Below, in pieces: positions 23,880 to 34,361 of a stretch of DNA of 64,000 bases. Position numbers and translations under genes: made by a program. Numbering within the stretch: position 1 is the stretch's first letter; each line of letters starts with the position of its first letter. Origin of the DNA: Ophiura sarsii (taxonomy: Eukaryota > Echinodermata > Ophiuroidea > Amphilepidida > Ophiuridae); NCBI GenBank assembly GCA_035610835.1, contig CM069456.1, forward strand, positions 30,959,677-31,023,676, given 5' to 3'. Under the pieces are notes generated by a model that was given only the letters and a program-made list of their open reading frames with translations, ran no database searches and was not told the DNA's origin.

Positions 23880-24113
23880 ACATGCAAACTATCACACAAC
23901 AATGGTTCAAATTGACACACATGCAAACTGTCACACAAAAATGGTTCAAATTGACACACATGCAAATTGTCACACAAAAATGGTCCAAATTGACAAACAT
24001 GCAAACTGTCACACAAAAATGGTTCAAATTGACACACATGCAAATTGTCACACAAAAATGGTTCAAATTGACACACATGCAAATTGTCACACAAAATGGT
24101 TCAAATTGACACA
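23880..24113. repeat. 39-bp minisatellite array 3, copy A
   Basis: Six units of the 39-bp repeat. The same six units, slightly altered, lie in copy B at 53870-54101, after the LINE insertion. Confidence 0.95.
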
Positions 24114-24423
24114 CACCCCTGTGTCCAAACGTGGATGTAGTTTACAACTAATCAACCGAGGACGGTGTGTATCACATTTTAATCGACATAACGAGGACGT
24201 TTTATACACTTTTTTGTTTACAAAATTGTATCTACCAACTGCGGACAGTATTGGTACCTGTGACTGAGGACCTTATTTAATCATACTTTTAAATGCATTT
24301 TTGGGTTAATTGCAGCCCCATGCACCTAGTCTAGAACTGTGGACGGTCCATGGTTGGCGAAAGGTCCACGGTTAGATAGTTAGAATCTATCGTGTGTCCA
24401 CGGTTGCCAATGAAAACGCACGC
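24114..24423. repeat. GTGGAC motif block between arrays, copy A
   Basis: Words AACGTGGATG, AACCGAGGACG, AACGAGGACG, AACTGCGGAC, GACTGAGGACC, AACTGTGGACGG and GTCCACGG recur here, as in the block before array 1. The left edge CACACACCCCTGTGTCC is inverted relative to GGGGTGTGTGCACGC at 18940, so arrays 1-3 sit between related, inverted motif blocks. In copy B the block is split by a 2.5-kb element at 54319. Confidence 0.55.
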
Positions 24424-26097
24424 ATGCAAATTGTCACACAAAAATGGTTCAAATTGACACACACACAAAGTATCACACAACAATGATTCAAATTGACACA
24501 CATGCAAACTATCACACACCCCTGGTTCAAATTGACACACATGCAAATTGTCACACAAAAATGGATCAAATTGACACACATGCAAACTATCACACAAAAA
24601 TGGTTCAAATTGACACACATGCAAATTGTCACACAAAAATGGATCAAATTGACACACATGCAAAGTGTCACACAAATTCAGGAAATATTGCGTTGTGTTT
24701 TTACGGAAGATTTTCGAAAAAAGAGGTAGCATATTCGAGTGGTTTCAATGGGAAATGGTGCGTGCAAAGTTTTGTTGGAGCAGATGCGGGCTAGTTTTCA
24801 TTATGTCATACAAAAATGGTTCAAATTGACACCCATCCAAACTCACACAACAAAGGTTCAAACTGACACACACGCAAACTGTCACACAAAAATGGTTCAA
24901 ATTGACACCCATCCAAACTCACACAACAAAGGTTCAAATTGACACACATGCAAACTGTCACACAAAAATGATTCAAATTGACACACATGCAAACTATCAC
25001 ACAAAAATGGTTAAAATTGACACACATGCAAACTATCACACAAAAATGGTTCAAATTGACACACATGCAAACTGTCACACAAAAATGGTTCAAATTGACA
25101 CCCATCCAAACTATCACGCAACAAAGGTTCAAATTGACACACATGCAAACTATCACACAAAAATGGTTCAAATTGACACACATGCAAACTGTCACACAAA
25201 AATGGTTCAAATTGACACCCATGTAAACTGTCACACAAAAATGGTTCAAATTGACACCCATCCAAACTCACACAAAAATGGTTCAACAAGACACATATCA
25301 AACTGTCACACAAAAATGGTTCAAATTGACACACGAAAATTGTCACACAGAAATGGTTCAAATTGACACACATGCAAACTATCACACAACCGATGGTTCA
25401 AATTGACACACATGCAAATTGTCACACAAAAATGGTTCAAATTGACACCCATGTAAACTGTCACACAAAAATGGTTCAAATTGACACCCATCCAAACTCA
25501 CACAAAAATGGTTCAACAAGACACATATCAAACTGTCACACAAAAATGGTTCAAATTGACACACGAAAATTGTCACACAGAAATGGTTCAAATTGACACA
25601 CATGCAAACTATCACACAACCGATGGTTCAAATTGACACACATGCAAATTGTCACACAAAAATGGTTCAAATTGCACACATGCAAAGTGTCACACAAATT
25701 CAGGAAATATTGCATGGTGTTTTTAGGGAAGATTTTACGAAAAAAGAGGTAACATTTTCGAGCGGTTTCAATGGGAAATGGTGCGTGCAAAGTTTTGTTC
25801 AAATTGACACACATGCAAACTGTCACACAAAAATGGTTCAAATTGACACTTATGCAAACTGTCATACAAAAAATGGTTCAAATTGACACACATCCCAAAC
25901 GATTTAAATTGATACCCATGCAACCTCACCCCACCCCACAAAAATGGTTCAAATTGACACTTATGCAAACTGTCATACAAAAAATGGTTCAAATTGACAC
26001 ACATCCCAAACGATTTAAATTGATACCCATGCAACCTCACCCCACCCCACAAAAATGGTTCAACTTGACATCCATGTGAATGTGAACTGTCACACAA
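24424..26097. repeat. 39-bp minisatellite arrays 4-6 with spacer modules, copy A
   Basis: Three runs of 39-bp units (24424-24684, 24805-25690, 25797-26097) are separated by a ~105-bp spacer containing AGGAAATATTGC and TTTCAATGGGAAATGGTGCG (near 24690 and 25700). Many units are CCCATCCAAACTC variants. A ~113-bp block with CCACCCCACAAAAATGG is duplicated at 25830-26055; copy B has it once. Units decay progressively to the right (to about 26520 beyond the MITE), as expected for array edges. Confidence 0.9.
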
Positions 26098-26099
26098 AT

Positions 26100-26350
26100 G
26101 TGACCAGTCATGTCAAAAAGGACATGTTGTCGGCAAACACTGTTCTGAGATAGAGGCCAATATATTTGGTGAAATGTAATGAAAATAATAGAAATAAATA
26201 TGCTTCTTCAACTCATATCTTGTGATTAAAAAGTCCGATCACCTTCAACATGGTATCATTTTCAAGCTTAAAATGTGTTCTTTCAAGGGATGACAATAAC
26301 TCAGAATTGACTCATGCCACCAACATGTCCATTTTGATGTGACGGGTCAC
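26100..26350. mobile_element. GTGACC-ended MITE (251 bp) with AAAT duplication, only in copy A
   Basis: The inverted ends are GTGACCAGTCATGTCAAAAA and GTGACCCGTCACATCAAAAT, both continuing GGACATGTTG. A 4-bp AAAT duplication flanks it (26096-26099 and 26351-26354). Copy B has the empty site (CACACAAATATGG near 61660). Two further members are at 29460-29711 and 63463-63713. Confidence 0.85.
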
Positions 26351-26791
26351 AAATATAGTTTTAATGGACACTCACACAAAATTTGGTGCATCCGTGACAT
26401 TGAATTGTCATACAAATTGACGCACATTTGACCTATGACACAAAGTAGATAAAATTGTCAAACAAAAACATTTCAAATTGATACACATGTGTCCTGTCAC
26501 CCAAAAATATGTTTTGTTGTTGAGAAAATGACTAAAGTACTAGTGGAGCTCTGAACTTTGACCCCTTCCAAAGCGTTTTGAAAATGTAATAATTAGATGA
26601 TTTGTATTGCTTTTTTAAGCATAACAAATTGGAACTCAAATTTGAAGAAAAAAAACTGTTGTTGTTAATATTGTTGAATATTCACTTCTAAGGATTTTGT
26701 TATTCAAATGGGATCTGTATTTCTATTGTTTAGAAAAAAGAAAGGGACCCACTAACAGGTTTTAATCCTTTCACTCAGTATGGCAATCAGG
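26351..26791. other. Decayed array edge and single-copy intron
   Basis: Colinear with copy B 61664-62095. The left part consists of decayed 39-bp units (CAAATTGATACACATG), the right part is single-copy. No gene is seen. Confidence 0.5.
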
Positions 26792-26965
26792 GCACTTATA
26801 AAACTCGCCCATTGCTTGTGTGGTAGATTTCGATCACGACAGGAGCATGCGCAGATGCGATTTTTGTGTAAGTGGTCTGTGATTTTGTCAATATTATATT
26901 TTTACTGTGATTTGTTTGTCAATCTGCATTAAATGCAAAAAGTAACAACGCCCCCGGCTGGACTC

Positions 26966-27005
<40 letters not shown>

Positions 27006-27389
27006 AATTGCGCCACGGAGGTGATTAGTTACTAGGCTGTTTTGGTTTGTCATGTTCACCCGTACACTTCTCCGTACACTTTCTTGCAAAGTCGGGCATC
27101 GTTTTTTCTCAAATGGTGCTTGCATATTGCCGTAATACATGTGCTGTCAGTTGAACTTGGAACCAACGTTTACTTTGAACTGTCTATTTTCAATAAAAAA
27201 ATATTCCAATACGGGAAAAAAATCAGAAAAGCTCACAGACAACAAATAAGAACATCATTTTACTCGACCTAGAATTTCAATCAACGTATTTCAATCATCA
27301 GGAAAACCCGATGATGCGAGTGACGTCATTTAATGAGCTCATTAGCATAATTTATGTCCGTGAAATGTACAATAGAGTTTTATTAGTGC
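26792..27389. mobile_element. TIR insertion carrying a tRNA-Asn gene, only in copy A
   Basis: The left end GCACTTATAAAACTC and the inverted right end GCACTAATAAAACTC match at 14 of 15 bases. AGG lies on both sides (a possible 3-bp duplication next to a poly-G tract). Copy B lacks the whole segment at this point. No transposase is encoded. It contains the tRNA-Asn gene at 26949-27022 and a 76-codon frame without recognisable features. Confidence 0.6.
26949..27022 (-). tRNA. tRNA-Asn (anticodon GTT), possibly decaying
   Basis: On the minus strand, the D arm (GCGC...GCGC) and the anticodon arm (TTCGG-CTGTTAA-CCGAA) are perfect, with anticodon GTT at 26988-26986. The T arm GGTGG-TTCGAGT-CCAGC has one G-G mismatch and the acceptor has an A1-C72 mismatch. 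The Pol III A box (TGGCGCAATTGG) and B box (GGTTCGAGTCC) are intact. A T5 terminator lies 8 bases downstream (26941-26937). The two stem mismatches may mean early decay. It lies inside a TIR-bounded insertion absent from copy B. Confidence 0.85.
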
Positions 27390-27650
27390 AGGGGGGGGGG
27401 GGGGGGAGGGGGAGAAAATGTTGGCTTTTTATTTAGAAATTACCCGATGTTAGCTTCATTGGGTCTGACATTTCAAAGGCAATTAAAAGGCAACATTTTC
27501 GATTGTTTGGGGGGGACGACTTAAGTTTACGGGGGGGGGGACCAGGCAAGTGAGGAGCAAAGGTTGTAGTGCCGCCAATGCTGTCGCTGATGCATTATGA
27601 CTATGGCTCCATCAATTTGATATCCATTTGAATAATTCTCTCATTTTCAG

Positions 27651-27824
27651 GTGCTGAGGCCAGTAAGCAAGATGCAGAGAATCAGCGTCGTAAAGCAGCA
27701 ATAGAAGACACCATTATCAGCAACTCTACTGTTGGATTCAAGGATGTGGCGGGATTGGTGCAGGCTAAACAGATCCTGAAGGAAGCTATCATAATGCCAG
27801 TGCAATATCCTCAGTTATTTACAG
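27651..27824 (+). CDS. Vps4/katanin-like AAA ATPase, exon c (copy A)
   Basis: This 174-nt exon has acceptor CATTTTCAG before 27651 and donor TTTACAG|GTAATA after 27824. It begins by completing a Gly codon (phase 1) and ends one base into the next Gly codon. It encodes QDAENQRRKAAIEDTIIS, then VGFKDVAGLVQAKQILKEAI and MPVQYPQLFTG. This is the N-terminal start of the AAA module: the V-x-(F/W)-x-DVAGL...AK..LKEA..P...P.LF.G signature shared by Vps4, katanin p60, fidgetin and spastin. YPQLFTG is closest to Vps4 wording. Only two synonymous differences separate it from copy B exon c. Confidence 0.9.
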
Positions 27825-28639
27825 GTAATAAGTAGTGATGTGCTAATCCAGATCTGGAGCTCTAGATCGGGCCGATGATAGCTGGATTGGATCTGGATCG
27901 GAGGTGGATATAACGTGGTCTTAAATTCTGTATTAAATATCAGGATCAGGATCCTCCAATCTGTTAAATTATGGATTGGGGATCGGCAATTACCTATCTA
28001 GGGTGGATCGGCCCATCCCATCTGTCTCACATATCCCGAGCCCAAAAGTATGTGGAGTCAATTTAGCCACATAACCCTATTGGATGAGTCCAATTTTTTT
28101 TTTAGTTGTCTGAAAAAATTGAAGAAATAAATTGGCTTCGAAAGGGTAAACAAAATTCATGCTAAGTAGACTCTAAAGAAGTATATCATTATGCAAGTAT
28201 AGACCAAATATTCACAGTGACCTTTGGATATAATGAAGTTAGGTCCTACAGATTTTCAGAATTGGTTGTTGCCCCACAATTCCTTTGATGAACCTTGAAA
28301 AAAGGTGTTTGTTTAAATATCTGCAGTTAAAATATTTGCCATTTTTGCACCAAAACCAATTAATATGTGACATGATTTAATCCAATCAGACCAAATGCCA
28401 CATAATTGAAATTTTGGGAAGTGCAAAAAATTAGCTTAGTCGCTGAGTAAGTTGATAACCTTTATCAACCTGGATTTTAGTGTATCGGATTGTGCCAGAT
28501 AAAATGTTCAACATTATTATATCATTAATATGACTCTTTCATCTGACTCTGTGCAGTGATGTTTGAGCATAATCAAATGATCAACTCATTATAATGCACA
28601 TATTGTAACGTGCTAGCAAAAGTAACCATACAATTAAAT
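27825..28639. other. Intron between exons c and d
   Basis: It starts with a block of GGATCGG / TGGATTGGATCTGGATCGG words (about 27850-28020) shared with copy B. Positions 28014-28290 are missing from copy B. No gene is seen. Confidence 0.5.
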
Positions 28640-29010
28640 GTATATTATGTGATCTTTTCCAGGGAACGCCCTCAATCCTCAAAAAAAAAATGAAAGCAGA
28701 TGTTCTTGCAGATTTACATTTCTGATCATAAATTGTACATATATTCCAAGTTACAGGGCGATATGATTCTTAATTACTTCAAAATCATGGTTTTAGAGTG
28801 AAAATAAACTGTCAGAGTCTGCGCCAACAACTTATTTTACTCTAAATTCACTCTAAAACCATGATTTTGAAGTAATTAGGAATTGTATCGCTCTGTAACT
28901 TGGAATATATTCATGATTTATGATCAGAAATGTAAATCTGCAATAAAATCTGCTTCCAATTTTTTTCTCAAGGATTGAGGGCATCCCCTGGAAAAGATCA
29001 CGTAATATAC
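28640..29010. mobile_element. Long foldback MITE (371 bp), only in copy A
   Basis: The two arms, each about 165 bp, are inverted copies: GTATATTATGTGATCTTTTC at the left and GTATATTACGTGATCTTTTC inverted at the right, with TTCAAAATCATGGTTTTAGA near the loop. There is a ~20-bp spacer near 28820. TA-rich flanks are compatible with a TA target. The same terminal words (CCTGGAAAAGATCACATAAT) occur near 10290 and 34315. Copy B lacks this region. Confidence 0.8.
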
Positions 29011-29459
29011 CTTAAAGATGAAGCTTAGCACTTGGCATAAATGCTGTTTCCATTACTAGAATATGCTCTAATGTCACTGTGTGGAGTTAGATGGACACAG
29101 TATAGTGAGAAATACAGGATGAGTAAAAAAAAACCTGCAATAAACCATCATGTTTTTGAAACCCACTTGAAAGTTTGAAACTGTTTCAACGTTGCAAAAG
29201 TGATATATTTGTACTTAACTTTGTGTGAAAAAATGAAGTCAATCACATATTCGTTTGTCTTTGGTGAACCTTTTTGCTGCACAGCCCAGTTTACATGTTT
29301 GTCCACGAGACATCCAAAACATGCATAAGATTGCAAAATGCGTCTCTCATTCAAATTTTACATGAAATTGGTAACAAATGTTATTCTTATAACGTTAAAC
29401 AAATGTCCAACATCAACCTTGGTTTAGAAACAAGATGGCTTCTTTCCACTATTGCAAAT

Positions 29460-29711
29460 GTGACCCGTCACGTCAAAATGGACATGTTGGAGGCCCGAGT
29501 CAATTCTGAGTTATTGGTATGACTTGAAAGAGAACATTTTAAGCTTTGAAATGATACCATGTTGAATGTAATCGGACTTCGTAATCACAAGATATGAATT
29601 GAAGAAGCATATTTTTGTCTATTATTTTCTTTATATTTCTCCAAATATATTGCCCCTCTATCTTAAAACTGTGTTTGCCGACAACATGTCCTTTTTGACG
29701 CGGCTGGTCAC
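29460..29711. mobile_element. GTGACC-ended MITE, second member
   Basis: It is 252 bp, with ends GTGACCCGTCACGTCAAAAT and inverted GTGACCAGCCGCGTCAAAAA, and AAAT on both sides (29456-29459 and 29712-29715). It is inverted relative to the member at 26100. The member near the end of copy B (63463) has different flanks and is an independent insertion. Confidence 0.85.
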
Positions 29712-29751
29712 AAATGTTTTGACTCACCCTGTATAGTAATAAATGTAATTA

Positions 29752-29986
29752 CCCTTATGAAAATGCAATCACCAAAATGTGGTTTCAGCAAGGTGGTACC
29801 AGGTTGCGCAAGGTTGTCGCAAGGTTGCACAAGTTTGTCGCAAGGTTGCGAAAGGTTGTGGATGATTGCAAATTTGCGCAACCTTCTCAGAAGAACCAAA
29901 CTGGTTGCGCAAGGTTGCGCAAGGTTGTATTTTTCCAAATTTAACCTTGCGCAAGGTTGCAGAATTGATTGCGATTTTCATTAGGG
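29752..29986. mobile_element. TA-target MITE ending 25 nt before exon d
   Basis: The left end CCCTTATGAAAATGCAATCA and the inverted right end CCCTAATGAAAATCGCAATC are terminal inverted repeats. TA lies on each side (29750-29751 and 29987-29988). The interior is built from GGTTGCGCAA and GTCGCAAGGTTG words. Only 23 nt separate the second TA from the first base of exon d (30012). The branch point and polypyrimidine region of the acceptor therefore overlap or abut the element. Confidence 0.75.
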
Positions 29987-30011
29987 TATTTCCCAATGTT
30001 CATGATTTTAG

Positions 30012-30165
30012 GTGCCCGAAAGCCCTGGAGACGCATCCTACTGTACGGTCCACCAGGTACAGGTAAAACACGTCTAGCACAAGCCATAGCCAATGAAATC
30101 AACTCTACATTCTACTGTGTGTCAAGCTCAGATCTTGTGTCTAGCTGGGTTGGGGAAAGTGAAAA
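30012..30165 (+). CDS. Vps4/katanin-like AAA ATPase, exon d with Walker A (copy A)
   Basis: This 154-nt exon has acceptor GATTTTAG before 30012 and donor GAAAA|GTAAGT after 30165. It enters in phase 1, matching exon c, and leaves two bases into a Lys codon. It encodes [40 protein letters not shown] and [11 protein letters not shown]. The Walker A P-loop GPPGTGKT binds ATP. The [15 protein letters not shown] pore-loop region is close to Vps4 (SSSDLVSKWLGESEK-like), whereas katanin has SS.L.SKYRGESEK. Walker B, the second region of homology and any C-terminal helix are absent, because the sequence reaches an assembly gap 417 bases later. Best call: Vps4-like meiotic-clade AAA ATPase, divergent; true VPS4 orthology is unproven. 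Confidence 0.92.
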
Positions 30166-30582
30166 GTAAGTAAAGATTGTTTGAAGGGATATTCAAAGGT
30201 GTTCAAATAATGTGACATTTTCTGATAATGCATTAAAAGTACTGAAATGAGATGAAATACTTCAAGAAGTAATGTAGTATTATGTCTCTTTGACTCAGCT
30301 GACCTAGCATAATGGAAGACGGGGAAAAAACTTTTAATTCCCTGGAAGCAAAAAATAATTCCACGAAAAAAAAGCTGGATTTTCATCAATTTCTTATGTA
30401 AACTTTATTTGGAAAAGCAAAATGTCACCCCCCATACAAATTTCCTGGGAATGTGATTCCCCCCATTTTTCCAGGCCTGCATGGAACATGTATCATTAAT
30501 GTCATAGGTCATCAGCATTTTGCCATACCATCCTGTAGTAAAATTGGTTTATCCTTTCAAGATGAGACCTTGTGAAAGAGGT

Positions 30583-30682
30583 NNNNNNNNNNNNNNNNNN
30601 NNNNNNNNNNNNNNNNNNNNNNNNNNNNNNNNNNNNNNNNNNNNNNNNNNNNNNNNNNNNNNNNNNNNNNNNNNNNNNNNNN
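30583..30682. other. Assembly gap, 100 N
   Basis: Exactly 100 N, the usual placeholder for a gap of unknown size. It lies between the end of copy A and the start of copy B, and it interrupts the AAA ATPase gene just after the Walker A exon. Confidence 0.98.
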
Positions 30683-31029
30683 CCCAAAATGTATAAATAT
30701 GAAGAAAAAAATTCCAACTCGCTACGCTGGCCATGACTAATTTCACACAATAAAAAGAAGGGACATCATAACATTATTGGCCGTTCAGATAGGGCACAAA
30801 CAAAATATGCCAACGTATCCACGAACAAAAATTCCAAAGGTATGTGACAAGTTGATTTTTTTCGGGGAGGGGGGGGGGGGGGGGGGTTGTGTAAAAAGCT
30901 ACTGGTTAGCAGGGGGGGCGTCATGTAATTTTCAATTTCAGCTGTAGGGGGGGTTAGGTAATTTTAAAATACGAGTCTCGAATTTGTCCCAACCCCCCCT
31001 CCACCATAAATAATGAACGGTCCCTTATA
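30683..31029. other. Short non-coding stretch after the gap
   Basis: It contains poly-G tracts (about 30865-30885, 30911, 30945) and ACTCGCTACGCTGGCC. It does not match the sequence left of copy A (before 4512), so either a transposon inserted at the edge of copy B or the boundary of a duplication lies here. No gene is seen. Confidence 0.5.
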
Positions 31030-31393
31030 TATATTATAGTTTATTAAATTATTATATAAAAAAAGCTTATATTTTATTGTTGACCGGCCGCGAATTTATT
31101 AACCGTAAAATAAACAACATTTGGCTAAAAACACTGTATACATGTATTATCAGTCTCATCATGTATAATATACGCTTTATTCCATCAAATCAAGGTAGGC
31201 CTATCAAATGCATTGTTGCGGTTATATAATCGCTGCCCGGCCCATGGTCTATTTTTATTTTAGTCTACTAATAGTATTACTACTATTATTAAGCTTTGCC
31301 TTTGTTTTAAATAGGTTATAGGTAAAAGTCTGTTGTTAAGATTGTTTAGAAAATGATTAAAAGTTTTTGAAACAGAGCTAGTGTTCTATGATG

Positions 31394-32871
31394 TTAGCCT
31401 AACCCTTATGCACTTATCAATTGCAAGTCTGGCCCCTGGGGACCCGGGACATGGCGGGGACCATGCGAGGACTGTACACTATGTACAAAAAACGGTGCCC
31501 GGCTATGCAGGGGAGTATACCGGGGATGTACAAACTGTGCCCCCGCTAAACGGCGTGTAGCGGGGACGTACGCTATAAACATGATAAAGGGTACACAAAT
31601 GTACACCCCGGGCGTAGCTATACATAAGCTAGAGATGCAATGCGCTTGACGAATAAGCCTAATAACACCGTCATAGGAAACACGTATACAAATGCATCCC
31701 GTTATGCATATGGATTTGTTTGGCTGAAAAAGCACACCTAACAGAGCCTATTAAATACACGCAAATCACTAGCTATTTCCTATTTGCCATTGTGTAAACA
31801 AATTATTACGGGCCGTCTGTGGGGATATCGATTAGCTTCACATAGATTCCTACACGTAAGATTTTTATTTTTCCAAAGTCATGAAATGCCCTGATAATAT
31901 CTCCATTTAACTCCCTTTCCATCACTCTCTGACAACTGATATTTGACAAATAGTATCTTTATATTGTTAATAAACTTCATGTCAAGTCATACTGTTCAAA
32001 AATAGATAAAAACAGTGAATTTTTATCAATAGAACGATGAGTAATGAACTCACTGCTCGCTTTCCGTGTTTGTATGTATAGTCAATGGGGTTACGCTCGA
32101 CCGTAAGAGTTTGGTACCGATTCCGTAATTCGTCAATTCGGAAAAGTACAAATGACATGGGCTTTTCTCAACCAATCAAAATGTATTTAACATGGACACG
32201 TTTCAAACACCAAGTGTACGATATGGCGTTTGTAGGAGTTGTGTACCTTATTTATTTCCAGAGATATAGAGAGCTGAATACATGCCCCGTAAAAACGCGT
32301 GCACTTGGTGAATTTGACAATAATGTTGTTATTCTTTACTGTGGGGGAATCGTGAAATAATAGGATGGCAAAAGTAAAATATTAAATGACGCGGGCATAT
32401 ATTTTTCTAAAAATATAAAACGTAGATTTTAAGAAAGAGAATTACTTTAGCTTTATGTGGACACCTGTATGGCATTCATACGTTATACACAGCTCAAGTT
32501 AGCTCAGTAGACACATAGTTGGTTGAGATGCGTCCTATACCAGTACACAGCATCGATTTGGATGTTTTTTGCTATACGAAAAGTGACCCCATGAATTCAA
32601 TATGGTTTCAGAAAGAAATTAAGCGACCCGCGGACTGTAGCCGGGGCATACACTTTGTCCTGGGTAAGGGAGGCCGGGACTGTACAATTTGTTCTGGTTA
32701 CAGGGGGCCGGACATTGTCAGTCAAAATGGTGCCCCGCCCTGCGGGAACCGTACAAGACTGTACCCGGGACGTCACATCGGCAGTTTGTACGTCCCGGCC
32801 CTAATCCCCATTATCCCCGGGGCCGGGGATGCAATTGATAAGTGCATTAGCCTTAGGCTAAATAGGGTGGT
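31394..32871. mobile_element. 1.45-kb TIR element with GTACA-rich arrays, copy B
   Basis: The allelic counterpart of 8037-9483, with the same ends (TTAGCCTAACCC and inverted TTAGCCTAAGGC) and core 31707-32604. It differs by small indels (for example ACATGATAAAG near 31580). Open frames of 91 and 135 codons in it are not preserved in the other copy. Confidence 0.6.
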
Positions 32872-32973
32872 GCATGACACTAGCATACAAACACAACCAA
32901 AAAGGTCAGGAAAAAGATGTTTGTAAAATCATCAGAGCTTCACCATCAAAATCATGTGATTCTGACCCTATAT

Positions 32974-33634
32974 GTACGTGTGGTGGCATGGGAAAACCCT
33001 TCACATGGTCATTTTCTAGCAACTTGGTTTTTTTCTATGGCGTAGAGCTTCATAATCTACTGAGTATTGGACTGTTTACATTTTTCAGAAATTCCATCTA
33101 GAACTACAGTAATAGTATTTTAAAGTCGGCAAGTTTAAATGTAACACTAAAAATTGAAACTGACAATTCAAAGGTGTAGTACACAAAATCTTTTAAATGC
33201 TCTAATAATAATAAACTACATTGTTATGTCACACAGAATAGCTTGTCATATGAAAAGGACTTTTGATATGAACCTAGTTTTTTGCGATATTATTAACAAT
33301 TGTAACTTCTTCACATTCAAAATCTTTACATTGCATTGTCGGAATTCACAAGTGGTTACCATGGTTACAATTTCATTTTACGTAGCATTTTACACATAGC
33401 ATTTTACACATAAAATTTGATAAACAAGGTTCAGAAAAGTACTAAAATAAACTTAACATCTGGAATTTTGTATAAAAAACTCCTGGAGACTAAAGTTCAA
33501 GGTATAATCTCTATCTTGGGACCAAAGTTGGAAAATTGACTTGGAACTCATTTGTTAGGAATATTTTGGTATGACCCAGATATCTCTATATTAACACTAG
33601 CGACTTCAGATGGGTTTTTCTATACCGCCACACA
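32974..33634. mobile_element. TIR insertion (~660 bp) at a TATA site, only in copy B
   Basis: Copy A reads CCCTATATAGTAG without interruption (about 9588). In copy B the segment starts GTACGTGTGGTGGCATGGGA and ends, inverted, ATGTGTGGCGGTATAGAAAA, both continuing AAAACCC. It is flanked by TAT/ATA. A TA-type duplication suggests a Tc1/mariner-class MITE. The short frames inside are not recognisable. Confidence 0.65.
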
Positions 33635-33934
33635 TATAGTAGAGGGTAGAGTTATTTTTTTTGTTACATAGCAAGTTTCTATGCCCCACCCCTTATTTTG
33701 TACGTTCCCGGCATAGCAAGGCAATAATGGCGTAGCCAGAGGGTTAAGGAGGGGCCGACTGCTCCTCCTCCCCCCTGTCCCCCAATTTAGCCATTGTCGC
33801 CTCAATTTTGATAGAGAAATCATAGTATTAGTAAGATTATGACGTTTAAATACAAGGATAGCATTTTTTCGCACAATACGAGCATATGTGCCCCTTCCCC
33901 CAAAAATAATTCCAATTAAGAACATCGTTTGAAG

Positions 33935-34290
33935 CCAAAATGTACCTCAACCCTGGCAAAATTGTGTAAAATAGCAAAACATTTGCACGCTAAGCGCATT
34001 AAAAGCAGTGTCATATCAGGCCAAAATATATCTCAAATGTGGCAAATAAGTATAAAGATAAAAATAAAAACAAAAACATTTTAATAGAAGCTCGTTGAAA
34101 AGCCAAAATGTACTTTAATTATTGCAACTTTGTTTAGAATAGCCAATATCACACGCTACGCACTTCCGTGCCCCAACCGTTAACTTAAGATTTTAGAAGT
34201 TGTTTAAAGCGAAAATGTATCTCAATCTTGGCAAAATTAATGTAAAGAAGTCAATTTTCCGTGGTTTGTATCTCAATCTACTTTCTAAAA
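33935..34290. repeat. Degenerate ~95-bp tandem repeat, copy B
   Basis: The counterpart of 9880-10260, with the same four AAGCCAAAATGTAC-type units and small indels. Confidence 0.55.
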
Positions 34291-34361
34291 AAAAAATCAT
34301 GAATAGAGGACGCCCCTGGAAAATATCACATAATATGCCTTTAATTCAATGAAGTAATTTT

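Larger units (their letters stand above)
4512..28575. repeat. Locus copy A (homologous to 31030-63430)
   Basis: From the TATATTATAG word at about 4512, the sequence aligns in the same order with copy B starting at about 31030. Private insertions in each copy break up the alignment. Shared landmarks in order are the TIR element, the AATATTCGCG MITE, a LINE 3' fragment, exon a, the 21-bp array, exon b, the foldback MITE, the 39-bp arrays and exon c. Homology is lost after a GAGCATA word at about 28575 (63430 in B). It could be a tandem segmental duplication or two haplotypes joined at the 100-N gap. Confidence 0.85.

Noticed and set aside
19023..26097. Many Cys/His/Asn-rich frames of 70-230 codons on both strands
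   Set aside because: They follow the 39-bp (13-codon) minisatellite, open in several frames, with no codon bias.
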